This document shows positions 34,786 to 42,375 of a DNA stretch of 64,000 nt, piece after piece (the stretch's first letter is position 1; every line of letters begins with the position of its first letter). Position numbers and translations under genes: made by a program. The stretch spans positions 2,813,501 to 2,877,500 of the forward strand of contig NZ_CP127247.1 of NCBI RefSeq assembly GCF_030285785.1, written 5' to 3'. The notes below the pieces were generated by a model. It had not been told where the DNA came from, searched no databases, and was given only the letters and a program-made list of their open reading frames with translations. Source of the stretch: Parasedimentitalea psychrophila. GTDB taxonomy: Bacteria > Pseudomonadota > Alphaproteobacteria > Rhodobacterales > Rhodobacteraceae.

Positions 34786-35472
34786 ATGGATGTGAGAAAA
34801 AGCCAACATACACAAGAAGACGCATACAACACTTTGCGTGAAGAAGCTTATCGACAATTCATGAATGCGATGCTGGACCGAAAATTTCGCCCGGGCCGCA
34901 TGCTCAGCCAACGTGAGCTGGCCAAGTGGACAGGAAGCTCTTTGGCCTCGATGCGCGAAGCCCTGAAACGGCTCGAAGGCGAAGGTGTTGTGAAGCTCAT
35001 CCCTCAACGTGGAGTGCTCATTACCGAGGTGACTCGAAAAGATATTGCCGATGCCTATGACTTCAGAATTCTGATCGAAACGCATGCAATTCGGCACTAT
35101 GTTGCCAATTGTGACCCAGCCGAAGTAGAGCGCATACGTGCGCAAACCAAAGAAATTCTGGCCGCGATTCCCGACGAAAAAGGGATCGAGCATTTCAACA
35201 GATGTCTGGAAATCGATCGCGAACTTCACCGACAAATCGTAGCAGCTCTTGATAACTCGGCCATGAGCGATACGCATCAGAAAATCGAAACGACGATGAT
35301 GCTGGCGCGCTTGAACTTACCTGCAAAACTTAACGCTGGCACCGCTGCTTTCGAGGAACATCTTGATCTATTGAACGCGATAAATAGCGGTGATCCGGAA
35401 GACGCCGCCGCATCGCTTCGCAATCACCTAATAAAGGCAAGAGAGCGCGCGATGGAGTTTGCCGAATTGTGA
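34786..35472 (+). CDS. GntR-family regulator with an FCD effector domain
   Basis: A 228-residue regulator. The winged helix-turn-helix (RPGRMLSQRELAKWTGSSLA, then SMREALKRLEGEGVVKLIPQRGVLI) spans about 37-85. The all-helical FCD domain shows DFRILIETHAIRHYV, the metal/ligand residues DRELHRQIVAA (Asp and His) and EEHLDLLNAINSGD (His). FCD-type GntR proteins usually bind a carboxylate or sugar acid and repress the neighbouring catabolic operon. It is divergent from the sulfatase/TTT/UxaA operon, so it is its likely regulator. Confidence 0.9.
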   Translation: MDVRKSQHTQEDAYNTLREEAYRQFMNAMLDRKFRPGRMLSQRELAKWTGSSLASMREALKRLEGEGVVKLIPQRGVLITEVTRKDIADAYDFRILIETHAIRHYVANCDPAEVERIRAQTKEILAAIPDEKGIEHFNRCLEIDRELHRQIVAALDNSAMSDTHQKIETTMMLARLNLPAKLNAGTAAFEEHLDLLNAINSGDPEDAAASLRNHLIKARERAMEFAEL

Positions 35473-35539
35473 ATGTTGCAGCCATCGGCTGTCCAGATAT
35501 TCTTTGGAACTTTTTTGCTCGTCGGCCGAGACAATGACA

Positions 35540-35695
35540 CTGTCTCGGCTCCGTGAGAAGCCGCCGAGCGTAAGGCCGCCGATGTGGTGTTGAGTAGCCA
35601 AGAACAGCGCCCCTTTTGTTGGAAAGTAATGATACAGCGCACTCTTTGAGTCGCCGAGATGTTCTGCAAGCCCACGCATCGCAATGCCCGCCTAC
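35540..35695 (-). pseudogene. TetR/AcrR regulator, helix-turn-helix fragment
   Basis: On the minus strand the frame reads MRGLAEHLGDSKSALYHYF and then PTKGALFLATQHHIGG, the recognition helix and YHYF signature of TetR regulators (about residues 25-70 of an intact protein). Nothing of the N-terminal start or the ligand-binding domain is present; the frame then runs into unrelated residues. It is a relic and its original target is unknown. Confidence 0.7.
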
Positions 35696-35769
35696 TTCAA
35701 AGTCGAAGGGCTTCACCCTTGGTAATATCGATTGCATAGGCGTCATTGGCACATACCGCAGCGAATTCG

Positions 35770-35965
35770 CACATTCCGCCCTTAGCGCTCTAGATGCCGC
35801 CTTATGCTGCACCCGGCACGAATGTCGTAAAAGGGCTGATTGCTGCCGTTAGACGTGTCTAGCAGCAAGGTCTGCATTGGGCCGTTCGTGACCGTGAGGG
35901 GGGGAGGGAAGAGGCCTGATTGCTGCACTGCCCACATAGTGAAGTGAAGGGCAGTTAGCAGATTG
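35770..35965. repeat. Mosaic intergenic repeat, modules C and A
   Basis: ATTCCGCCCTTAGCGCTC leads into ATGCTGCACCCGG, CACGAATGTCGTAAAAGGGC (35817-35836), GCTGCCGTTAGACGTG, TTGGGCCGTTCGTGACCGTG and a decayed module A core at 35919-35934. It has the same order as 24106-24320. Confidence 0.62.
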
Positions 35966-35983
35966 GGTGGATAGCACCTGCAC

Positions 35984-36140
35984 CATGAGGTTCGGCTGAT
36001 CCCGCCCATGTTCGTCAAACCCTATGTGAAGCGCGGAAAGTCAGACGCCGTCGACGCAGAAGTGATTTGCGAGGCCGTCACTCGCCCTACGATGCGGTTC
36101 GTCGAGATCAAATCGGTTGATTAGCAGGCACTGCTAATTG
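35984..36140 (+). pseudogene. IS110-family transposase fragment
   Basis: The frame reads HEVRLIPPMFVKPYVKRGKS, then DAVDAEVICEAVTRPTMRFV and EIKSVD followed by TAG at 36122. It aligns with the middle of the intact transposase at 16083 (RLMPAAYVKPYVKRGKTDAA region). It keeps one acidic part of the DEDD site only and ends within about five codons of the stop. It is a short relic. Confidence 0.82.
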
Positions 36141-36313
36141 GCAGGCGCTCTGCCATCGATGTCACAGCCGGAAAACAGCCCATTAAGTGTTCCACCGCAA
36201 GGGGGGGGTATCTGAAAATTAAACGCCCCAAATAGCAAACCGGCCGCATAACCATTTAAACCGCGGCCGTGTAATTGAGGAAAAAGACCCACCCTTGAAA
36301 GGAGGATGACAGG

Positions 36314-36502
36314 ATGAAGGGTAAGAAGCCAAGCCTCAATAATATCGTCCCGGTGGAGGATGGCATTCAGCGCCACGTGCCAAATGATGAAGGACTATCG
36401 CACCTCGATCGAAACGCTAAAAACGGCCGGGCTGATTGCTTGTCTGAGCCGCGACGATGTTTCATCGGATGGGATCAAGCCGAGCTTTCTGGAGCGGGGT
36501 GA
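36314..36502 (+). CDS. Small protein, possible relic of a P27-type phage terminase small subunit
   Basis: A very good ribosome site (AAAGGAGG, eight bases before ATG) starts a 62-residue frame beginning MKGKKPSLNNIVPVEDG. That beginning resembles the start of P27-family terminase small subunits, but the rest does not follow the family, so a frameshift or truncation after about residue 25 is likely. The reading frame overlaps another small frame at 36360. Low certainty. Confidence 0.35.
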   Translation: MKGKKPSLNNIVPVEDGIQRHVPNDEGLSHLDRNAKNGRADCLSEPRRCFIGWDQAELSGAG

Positions 36503-36728
36503 AATGCACCGCGGAACCGATCGGAAACTGGCAGACATCATTGTGGAAAGTATGATTTCCCATGATCAGCCGATCGATTGGGTGATCACCATCGCTGGGC
36601 AAGACCTCGCGTCCTTGTGCGGCGAGTTGCGGGATTATCCGCCCTACTCCTGCCTGTTACTAACGGGCATTTATATTGCTTTGACAGGCACACCACACCC
36701 AAAACTCGTACAGGACGGTCTTGCATAG
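36360..36728 (+). CDS. Hypothetical protein (122 aa), uncertain
   Basis: An open frame of 122 codons with no ribosome site of note (start inside the preceding small frame). The middle (DRKLADIIVESMISHDQPID and WVITIAGQDLASLCGELRDY) has ordinary amino-acid composition, so it may be coding, perhaps the frame-shifted continuation of the 36314 gene. I recognise no family. Confidence 0.3.
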   Translation: MAFSATCQMMKDYRTSIETLKTAGLIACLSRDDVSSDGIKPSFLERGEMHRGTDRKLADIIVESMISHDQPIDWVITIAGQDLASLCGELRDYPPYSCLLLTGIYIALTGTPHPKLVQDGLA

Positions 36729-37051
36729 TACAGGGGTCTTGGTTGAATTAAGCTTGGAAGGTATGTTTGCGGCCAGGCATATCCTCAGCACGCCTCTGTG
36801 GCACTCGAGATAGTATGGATCGGTGCTGGCTCAAGTCGCGACAAACGCGACGCTCAGAAACTTTCACCTGGCTGCGCTCATGATTATTGCAGACCCACCT
36901 TGGCGCATCGATGCCGCCGGGCGCGCGGTTGCGTCATCAACGCCGATCACAGAGGATCCTCGCAACAGAGAAGGGTGGGCAGCAAAACTTTCTAAGTGAC
37001 GAAATATCATTTAGCGTTGACTTCTCCTAACGGATATTTAGTCTGATAGAC
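36729..37051. other. Gene-free gap upstream of the integrase module
   Basis: I see no convincing frame, repeat module or hairpin in these 323 bases. The last 50 bases are AT-rich (ATATCATTTAGCGTTGACTT) and may hold the promoter of the 37052 gene: TTGACT near 37016 and TTTAGT near 37036 fit loosely. Confidence 0.4.
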
Positions 37052-37690
37052 ATGAAACTTTCCCAATTCATATCCCTATTGTCAGCGATGCTTGGCGCAG
37101 AAGAAAAAACAATCCGAATGATTGTGCGCTATCTTCGTGAAGCAGGTCTGTTCACAACCGGGGCTCGTGGTGTCAACTCGCCGGACATCACCGCACTAGA
37201 TGCCGTAAGGGTCATAATCGCCTATATGGCGTCCCCCTCATCTAGCAAGGCTGTCAAGGACGTACTGTATTTTGGGGCGCTGCAGCCTGACCTACGAGCT
37301 GACCAAAATGATCATACTTGGCCGCTTGGTCTGGATCCAAACAAAAACCTCGAACAAACTTTGGTCGATTTACTGGAGAACAGGGTTAGCAATTATAAGC
37401 TCATTTCTTGGGGTATGCTTCGCCTGTCGGATACAGGGGGCGCGTGGATAGAAGCCCAAGAGAACGTTCAAGAATACCACCACAGAGAACAGTGGAGTGA
37501 AATGCGTGACGCGACCGAAGCCAGAGGAACTGATAAAGGTAAAAGGCTGCGTCGTGAGGGGAAATTCCCTTTAAACGAGATGGAGACTATAGCACGCACA
37601 ACAGGCACAAAAGTGCATAGATCGGCTGAATACTGCATAGCTGACCTGCAGGGAATTGGTATTGAGTTACTTGGTTGGGAGGTTGAATAA
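37052..37690 (+). CDS. Hypothetical protein of the integrase module (212 aa)
   Basis: I do not recognise the family. The N-terminal 60 residues (EKTIRMIVRYLREAGLFTTG, then SPDITALDAVRVIIAYMA) look like a winged-helix or helical DNA-binding start, which would suit a regulator or excision factor. The C-terminal part is hydrophilic with RGTDKGKRLRREGKFPLNEM. Its stop overlaps the next start by one base (TAATG), and the integrase gene follows, so the three form one unit. Confidence 0.65.
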   Translation: MKLSQFISLLSAMLGAEEKTIRMIVRYLREAGLFTTGARGVNSPDITALDAVRVIIAYMASPSSSKAVKDVLYFGALQPDLRADQNDHTWPLGLDPNKNLEQTLVDLLENRVSNYKLISWGMLRLSDTGGAWIEAQENVQEYHHREQWSEMRDATEARGTDKGKRLRREGKFPLNEMETIARTTGTKVHRSAEYCIADLQGIGIELLGWEVE

Positions 37691-37887
37691 TGTCACCTGT
37701 CAAAGCAAAAATCACCCAGTCTGATCTCACTCGCGGTCTTAAGGCGTGGAAAGCAGTTTACGAAACTGAGCCTCTCTGCAGGATAATGCCCGATGGCACG
37801 ATGGAACTTGCTCCTGCAGGCGCTGTCGATCCGTCCGGCGGCGGTTTGACGCCATTGCAAAAGTGGAAGTCCGACAATGCGTCCTAG
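37690..37887 (+). CDS. Small hypothetical protein between regulator-like gene and integrase (65 aa)
   Basis: Starts with the TAATG overlap and ends 11 bases inside the integrase frame. It begins MSPVKAKITQSDLTRGLKAW, then EPLCRIMPDGTMELAPAG. Small proteins of this shape with a central ETEPLCR...PDG stretch often sit next to phage integrases; some are excisionase-like. The tight overlaps on both sides support it as a real gene. Confidence 0.6.
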   Translation: MSPVKAKITQSDLTRGLKAWKAVYETEPLCRIMPDGTMELAPAGAVDPSGGGLTPLQKWKSDNAS

Positions 37888-38926
37888 GGGGTTTCCTGAT
37901 AAAGTTCATCCTGTACGGCGCAAAGTAAAAGATGGCGTCCGCTATCATTTCTACGCTTGGCGCGGTGGTCCCAAATTTTGGGTAGACGCAGTTCAGTATC
38001 CAAAGTCCCCAGAATTCTTCCACGCATATTCTGATGCGACGGCCAGACCGAAACCAGCAGATTACATGGTGCAGCAGATGGTAGATGATTTTCTGTCCAG
38101 TACTGCCATGCCGAAAGGTCAGCGCTCACGTGCGGATATTCGCAAATGGGGTCTACGGTTTGCCGGTCATTTTAAGGATGCTCCGGCCATAATTTTCGAG
38201 GACAAGAGTGCGCGGGGTGAGATGAACACCTGGAGGGCTCTCTGGAAACACTCTCCGAAACAGCACGACATGGCAGGCACTCATGCAGTTCGTATTCTGA
38301 ACTGGGCAGTCGAAGAGGGAAAGTTGTCTGAACATCACTGCCATAAGCTGCACCGGCTCTATGAAGTGGACCGGTCTGAGATTGTCTGGAAGTCGGGAGA
38401 CCAAGAAGCAATTGACGCAATAGCTCCGGAGTGGGTGCGACGCATTCTTTGTGTTGCTTGCGAGACAGGTTTGCGCCCTGGTGACTTGATTAAGCTGACA
38501 ACCGGGCATGTCGAGAATACCCCACTGGGGCGTCGCCTTCGAGTTCGCACAAACAAGCGAAAGAGGTTGGCTCATATTCCGATCACGCCGACACTTGCTA
38601 AGGTCATTGATGAGACCGAGCCCGGAAAATTGTTGATCCTCACTAATGCGTCGGGTGATCAACTAACCGAACATCGTGCTTCTGAGGGGCTGCGACAGTG
38701 GCGGGATAAGGCCAAACTGTCTCGAGATCTGCGGTTGCAAGATACACGAGGCACTGCAGCGACCCGGCTTCTGAATGCCGGATTGAGCTTGTCAGAGATT
38801 GCCAACCATATGGGGTGGTCAATTCGTCATGCTGCCAATGTGATCGAACATTACGCGAGGGTCTCACCGGACGAAACTGACTCTGTATTAATCAAGCTGT
38901 CAGCTGCCCTTGGGGGTGCATCATGA
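37877..38926 (+). CDS. Phage-type tyrosine integrase
   Basis: A 349-residue recombinase. An N-terminal DNA-binding and core-binding part (about 1-180) is followed by the catalytic part with Arg in CETGLRPGDLI, Lys in TNKRKRLAHI, Arg in LQDTRGTAATRL, His in NHMGWS and the nucleophile Tyr in VIEHYARVS. The usual HxxR is changed to Asp-Thr-Arg, as in several phage integrases. It ends 74 bp before the 3' part of a tRNA-Cys sequence, which is the normal place for an attachment site. It probably integrates and excises the element to which the two preceding genes belong. Confidence 0.88.
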   Translation: MRPRGFPDKVHPVRRKVKDGVRYHFYAWRGGPKFWVDAVQYPKSPEFFHAYSDATARPKPADYMVQQMVDDFLSSTAMPKGQRSRADIRKWGLRFAGHFKDAPAIIFEDKSARGEMNTWRALWKHSPKQHDMAGTHAVRILNWAVEEGKLSEHHCHKLHRLYEVDRSEIVWKSGDQEAIDAIAPEWVRRILCVACETGLRPGDLIKLTTGHVENTPLGRRLRVRTNKRKRLAHIPITPTLAKVIDETEPGKLLILTNASGDQLTEHRASEGLRQWRDKAKLSRDLRLQDTRGTAATRLLNAGLSLSEIANHMGWSIRHAANVIEHYARVSPDETDSVLIKLSAALGGAS

Positions 38927-39000
38927 ACAAAACTGTAAACGCTACTGTAAACGGAGGTACCAGCGCAGTGTCCGAAGCAACGCAAGTCACTGAAAACACT

Positions 39001-39052
39001 TGGAGGCGAGTACGAGAATCGAACTCGTGTACACGAATTTGCAATCCAGCCA
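39001..39052 (-). other. 3' part of a tRNA-Cys gene, candidate integrase attachment site
   Basis: On the minus strand these bases read as the anticodon loop TTGCAAA (anticodon GCA, Cys), a variable region, the T-arm ACGAG-TTCGATT-CTCGT, the acceptor strand and the terminal TCCA. The D-arm and 5' acceptor strand are not present upstream; AT-rich, unrelated sequence (CCAAACAAAACAAGG) takes their place. The anticodon stem pairs poorly (CTGGA against TTCGT). This fits one end of an integrated element (attL or attR) that copied the tRNA 3' end. It is not a working tRNA. Confidence 0.65.
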
Positions 39053-39136
39053 AAAAACCAAACAAAACAAGGGGGATGTGTTTCAAAATACCCCCAGACA
39101 GACCGTGAACTTTACGGGAATGTTTCAAACGCTGGA

Positions 39137-39478
39137 TTGAGCAGCGCAAAAGAAAACACCGGGGCAGCGGCAACTGAACCTGGCGTCAATCAAGATAAGA
39201 AAACAGCTAGTTTTCGCCGCAACAATACCCCCAAAAGCGCAATGTCATTGTATGCCAAGGACCGGCACAAGAAGACCGCAAAGGGGCTGGGCTTTGCCCT
39301 CACCTTGGGCACTGAATCCGCGTGGCACAGCCTGACAATAACACTGATGGCCCGCCTGACTGAGGCCGAACGCGCCGCGCTGGCCTTTGCCACCCTCAAC
39401 AGCCTGTCAGAAAGTCACGCCTACATGACGGCATCCGCTGCCTTGTTCGGCACCCAGTACGGGGAGGCCGCAGAATGA
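39137..39478 (+). CDS. Hypothetical protein beyond the attachment site (113 aa)
   Basis: I recognise no family. The part from MSLYAKDRHKKTAKGLGFAL to RLTEAERAALAFATLNSLSE (about 36-95) has normal coding composition and an amphipathic helix. The TTG at 39137 and the ATG at 39242 are both possible starts; neither has a strong ribosome site. It overlaps the next gene by four bases (ATGA), which supports coding. The gene pair sits just outside the tRNA-Cys fragment. Confidence 0.5.
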   Translation: MSSAKENTGAAATEPGVNQDKKTASFRRNNTPKSAMSLYAKDRHKKTAKGLGFALTLGTESAWHSLTITLMARLTEAERAALAFATLNSLSESHAYMTASAALFGTQYGEAAE

Positions 39479-39723
39479 GCAACCTCCGCCCCGTCGAAGA
39501 GCTGTTGTACCATATGCGGACCATTGTTCGCAGCGGCAGTGATTGGGAAGCCAACTTCGCCCGATCGATCTTGAAACATGCCAAACGGCCCACTTGGAAC
39601 CCGTCCGAAAAACAGCATCAGATGATGCAGCGCATGGTGTCCGAGATGTTCACTCATAGCGGCGCTGACACCAGCGACGACATTGGCCTGATCGACAGGG
39701 GAGACCGGCACGACGCCGCCTAA
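39475..39723 (+). CDS. Hypothetical protein (82 aa)
   Basis: Translationally coupled to the previous gene by an ATGA overlap. It reads MSNLRPVEELLYHMRTIVRS, then ILKHAKRPTWNPSEKQHQMM and QRMVSEMF. It is small and helical, possibly DNA- or protein-binding; the WNPSEKQ stretch recalls proteins next to phage replication genes, but I cannot assign it. Confidence 0.55.
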   Translation: MSNLRPVEELLYHMRTIVRSGSDWEANFARSILKHAKRPTWNPSEKQHQMMQRMVSEMFTHSGADTSDDIGLIDRGDRHDAA

Positions 39724-39930
39724 AACGCGTCCGTTTCGGATGGTCGGTTAACGGTGGCATTCGAGACGTAGTGGCGAACCATGGGACGGGGCAAACGCCA
39801 AGGGCAGTTCGAAAGACCGAAGCCCGCCCCCCGGCATACACAGTGTCCTTCTGTGCTGGAAAGTAGCGGTCAACTCAACCGGCGAGGACATGCGCACAGG
39901 TTGGGGCTCAAAGCGAAGGGTCGGCTCCGT

Positions 39931-40009
39931 TGAGCAGATTAATATCGCCTAGAGCATAGAGACAGCTCCAGCCAATGGCCGGGGACTGTCGTTCTATGCT
40001 CTTTGCTCA
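39931..40009 (+). ncRNA. Strong nested hairpin, candidate structured RNA
   Basis: Inner arms AGAGCATAGA...GACAG (39951-39965) and CTGTC...TCTATGCTCT (39986-40002) pair over about 15 bases with a two-base bulge. The loop carries a short CCAGCCAATGGCCGGGG stem. An outer pair TGAGCA (39931-39936) and TGCTCA (40004-40009) closes it. No coding frame covers it and no T-run follows, so it is not a standard terminator. It could be a small RNA, an RNA element, or a DNA recombination site. The rest of 39724-40206 shows no gene. Confidence 0.4.
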
Positions 40010-40238
40010 GGGTCTCACCATTGAGCATATACAACTTCATAAATGTAGCGACAGTTGAACAGGACTAAATGTCACTGGAAGAGACTTAGTTTGGTCAGAC
40101 TCAATGAAAGCCCGGTTTACCTTGCCTGAGGGCAGGGCGGCCAAGCCGTGGGTTGAAGATAGGGCTGAGTTTGATGTTTGGTCTGTCCCTGAACCCGGCA
40201 AGCCAGTCACTGGCAATATCTAGACCTCACCTCATATC

Positions 40239-40923
40239 TCAAATAGAGAAATTGGCGATTTCCTCGCCGTAGATACCGCCCTGCGCCCAGCATTCGAAAT
40301 TCTCGCGAAAATGGTCGGCGGTTGTGATTCCCAGAACCATCCTTGATGCGCGGATCATTTGCGTACCTTGCTTTAAGCGGCGGGGAAAACTCGGTTCGCA
40401 GGGCTTGGCAGATGAACTGGCCCCTCACTATAGCTTGCACAAGTTGACCGGGGCGAATTTCAGTGAGATCCACCAGATGGCCTGCCTTGGTTCCTACACC
40501 GTGAATTCTGAACGTCAGAGGCTCCTTCAGTTCAAATTCACCTGTATCCAACCCCGAGCCGAAAAGGTGCTCTTCGCCTTGCCAAACATCACCAAAGGAG
40601 AACCGCAGTGTGTACTTTCCAGGCGGTACAAGGACTTTGAAGAATGCGCCGCCAATGATATACGCCGCCAATGCCTCCTTTCTGGTTCCTTCGTCGACTA
40701 GCGTTAGGAAATAGTCCTGGCCAGTAGGCGTTTTGACCTGAAGCGGGAAAACGGCGGGCAGACCGCTGCGGTTCCAAAGCAAGCCAGAGGTCGCAGGAAC
40801 AGCCGGGTCGCCCTGGATATTTGCAGCGGCAAACGTAGATAATATGCACGTGAGAAAAACAAAATGCAGCACCGCTGCGACTCGTCCGATGCTTTCCACA
40901 ACAGCCTCAATCAGCCTCAACAC
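40239..40923 (-). pseudogene. Exported hypothetical protein, frameshifted near its 3' end
   Basis: The first ~200 residues start with a hydrophobic segment (VAAVLHFVFLTCILSTFAAA, about 15-34) and then a beta-rich domain (KVLVPPGKYTLRFSFGDVWQ), like a carboxypeptidase-regulatory-type fold. After the residues ARYANDPRIKDG (near 40345) the annotated frame turns into basic nonsense (ending at 40207). One frame over, the DNA reads VLGITTADHFRENFECWAQG and GIYGEEIANFSI then TGA at 40239, which looks like real protein. So a one-base change probably shifted the end. Function unknown; probably periplasmic or membrane-anchored. Confidence 0.6.
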
Positions 40924-41284
40924 CTGTCAGTTCCTCTGTTAACTTCATCAAGGTTACCACGGATGTAGATTGTTCACGACCTGTGCACAGATGCCGCCGA
41001 TACAACTTTCCAAGAAAGGGGAGGGGGTGGGTCAGATCTCTGCAAACTTTTGCCCGCATACCCGCTATTCCCTCACGCGGAGGTTTTTTATTCCATGATT
41101 GACGAGAATTCAGAAGCTAAGGCCGAAACTCACTTGGAGGGCGACCCTGTGAAGTTGCGCCACGGAAGTGCGGGGGTGCACAATTTGATATAATTATGTA
41201 AAAACAATTACTTCCCATTATTTTACAGGCCAATGGTGGGCCCAATATCGCATCGAGCAGTTTACGGATGTTCATCCTAAGACT
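40924..41284. other. Gene-free gap
   Basis: I see no convincing gene. AT-rich sequence (AATTATGTAAAAACAATTAC) lies near 41190-41210, at the left edge of a fragment that continues into 41285. Confidence 0.4.
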
Positions 41285-41551
41285 TTGCGCAAACATTTTT
41301 CCCGTAAGCTTACCCAGTTCTTTGAGGTTATCGAAGGGGGAGAGCTGCGGGTTATGGCGGTTCGGATGCTGGACGGCAATATCTCCGTTGCCCGCAGGAT
41401 GCTAGACTTGGTGGAGATGCGCCGCGCCGCGGTTCCGCAGCCAAGCGCCCCGGCCGAAGGCAGCGGCCGCCCTGGCGACCGAAGGTCGTGGCATCAAAGT
41501 AGAGGTCGAACGGCGGCTTCAGGCCACTCTACCAAGCACAGATGGATGTAG
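41285..41551 (+). pseudogene. Fragment of a DNA-binding, possibly phage-related protein
   Basis: The frame is open before the TTG and reads WWAQYRIEQFTDVHPKTLRK, then HFSRKLTQFFEVIEGGELRV and MAVRMLDGNISVARRMLDLV. The VHPKTLRKHF part is like a helix-turn-helix that recognises DNA in phage or plasmid proteins. After about residue 45 the reading becomes Pro/Gly/Arg-rich and non-homologous. It looks like a relic. Confidence 0.35.
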
Positions 41552-41642
41552 AGGCTTGGAGTGTGGTCCTCTCGCCCATGAATGCTATGCTGTCCTTGAT
41601 CGCAATCGAATGCGGCGCCCACAAACGATTAAGGCAAAGCGC

Positions 41643-41906
41643 ATGTCTCAGGTGTTACTTCTTGACTCACTCAATTTGATCAAAACAGGCAATTTTCGAC
41701 CAGGCAAAGAAATGGCGAAGGCGCATGAGATCAGTCAAAAGCACGAGGGTGTTCCACTTTTCGATTGGGTGCATGCTCTAGTTCACCGGGCCGAAGGCGA
41801 TGACGCGAATGCTGGGTACTGGTATCGGCGTGCTGGCAAGACCCGGCATTCAGGATCAATTGAGGAAGAGTGGCAAATCATTAGAATGGAGATCGAAAAG
41901 GCTTGA
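41643..41906 (+). CDS. Small conserved hypothetical protein (87 aa)
   Basis: Begins MSQVLLLDSLNLIKTGNFRP and contains FDWVHALVHRAEGDDANAGY and WYRRAGKTRHSGSIEEEW. The motif HALVHRxEGDDxNAxYWYRRAG is one I recall from short bacterial hypothetical proteins of about 90-120 residues, so this is likely a real gene with no known function. The ATG at 41643 fits that family; the longer frame from 41556 adds atypical residues. Confidence 0.6.
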   Translation: MSQVLLLDSLNLIKTGNFRPGKEMAKAHEISQKHEGVPLFDWVHALVHRAEGDDANAGYWYRRAGKTRHSGSIEEEWQIIRMEIEKA

Positions 41907-41939
41907 GGAATATCGAGAATTACTGAGACGCCACTTCGA

Positions 41940-42130
41940 ATTTCTGCGCAGATCACCAAGGGCCGCTTCGACAGGCCGCACTGCGGCATTTGTGACTTGG
42001 CATGAAAGTCGGCAGAGGGCCGTTTGCTTCATTTTTGAGTGATTGAAGTGGCCCAATTGCTGCACCATGCACATTTCGACTAAAAGGGCGGAAAGTGTGA
42101 ATTCGCCGCAACCGCAAACCCGATAGGCAC
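41940..42130. repeat. Intergenic repeat, module A copy
   Basis: GTGATTGAAGTGGCCCAATT precedes the module A core TGCTGCACCATGCAC (42058-42072), then TTTCGACTAAAAGGGCGGAA and GAATTCGCCGC. It matches the copies at 4513 (other strand) and 44309. From 42131 to 42375 I see no gene. Confidence 0.65.
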
Positions 42131-42375
42131 TTCTTTCGGAAGCGGACTTACAAATGGCTGCGAATCTGCGTTCCTACGCCGCGTTACAGTGGTCCGATTG
42201 GAACCAGATCGGGCCGTTGGAACACCCAGAGTCTCCAGATGTCCCGAGCCTGAAGTGACGAAAGCCCGCAATCTGAAATAGCGGCGCTGGGTCGAACTTT
42301 CGTCGGGGCCGGCCTCTGTCAAACGGGTCAAATGGAACCGTGTTAAGATGAAATTTCAAATTGGGAGAAAGATTT

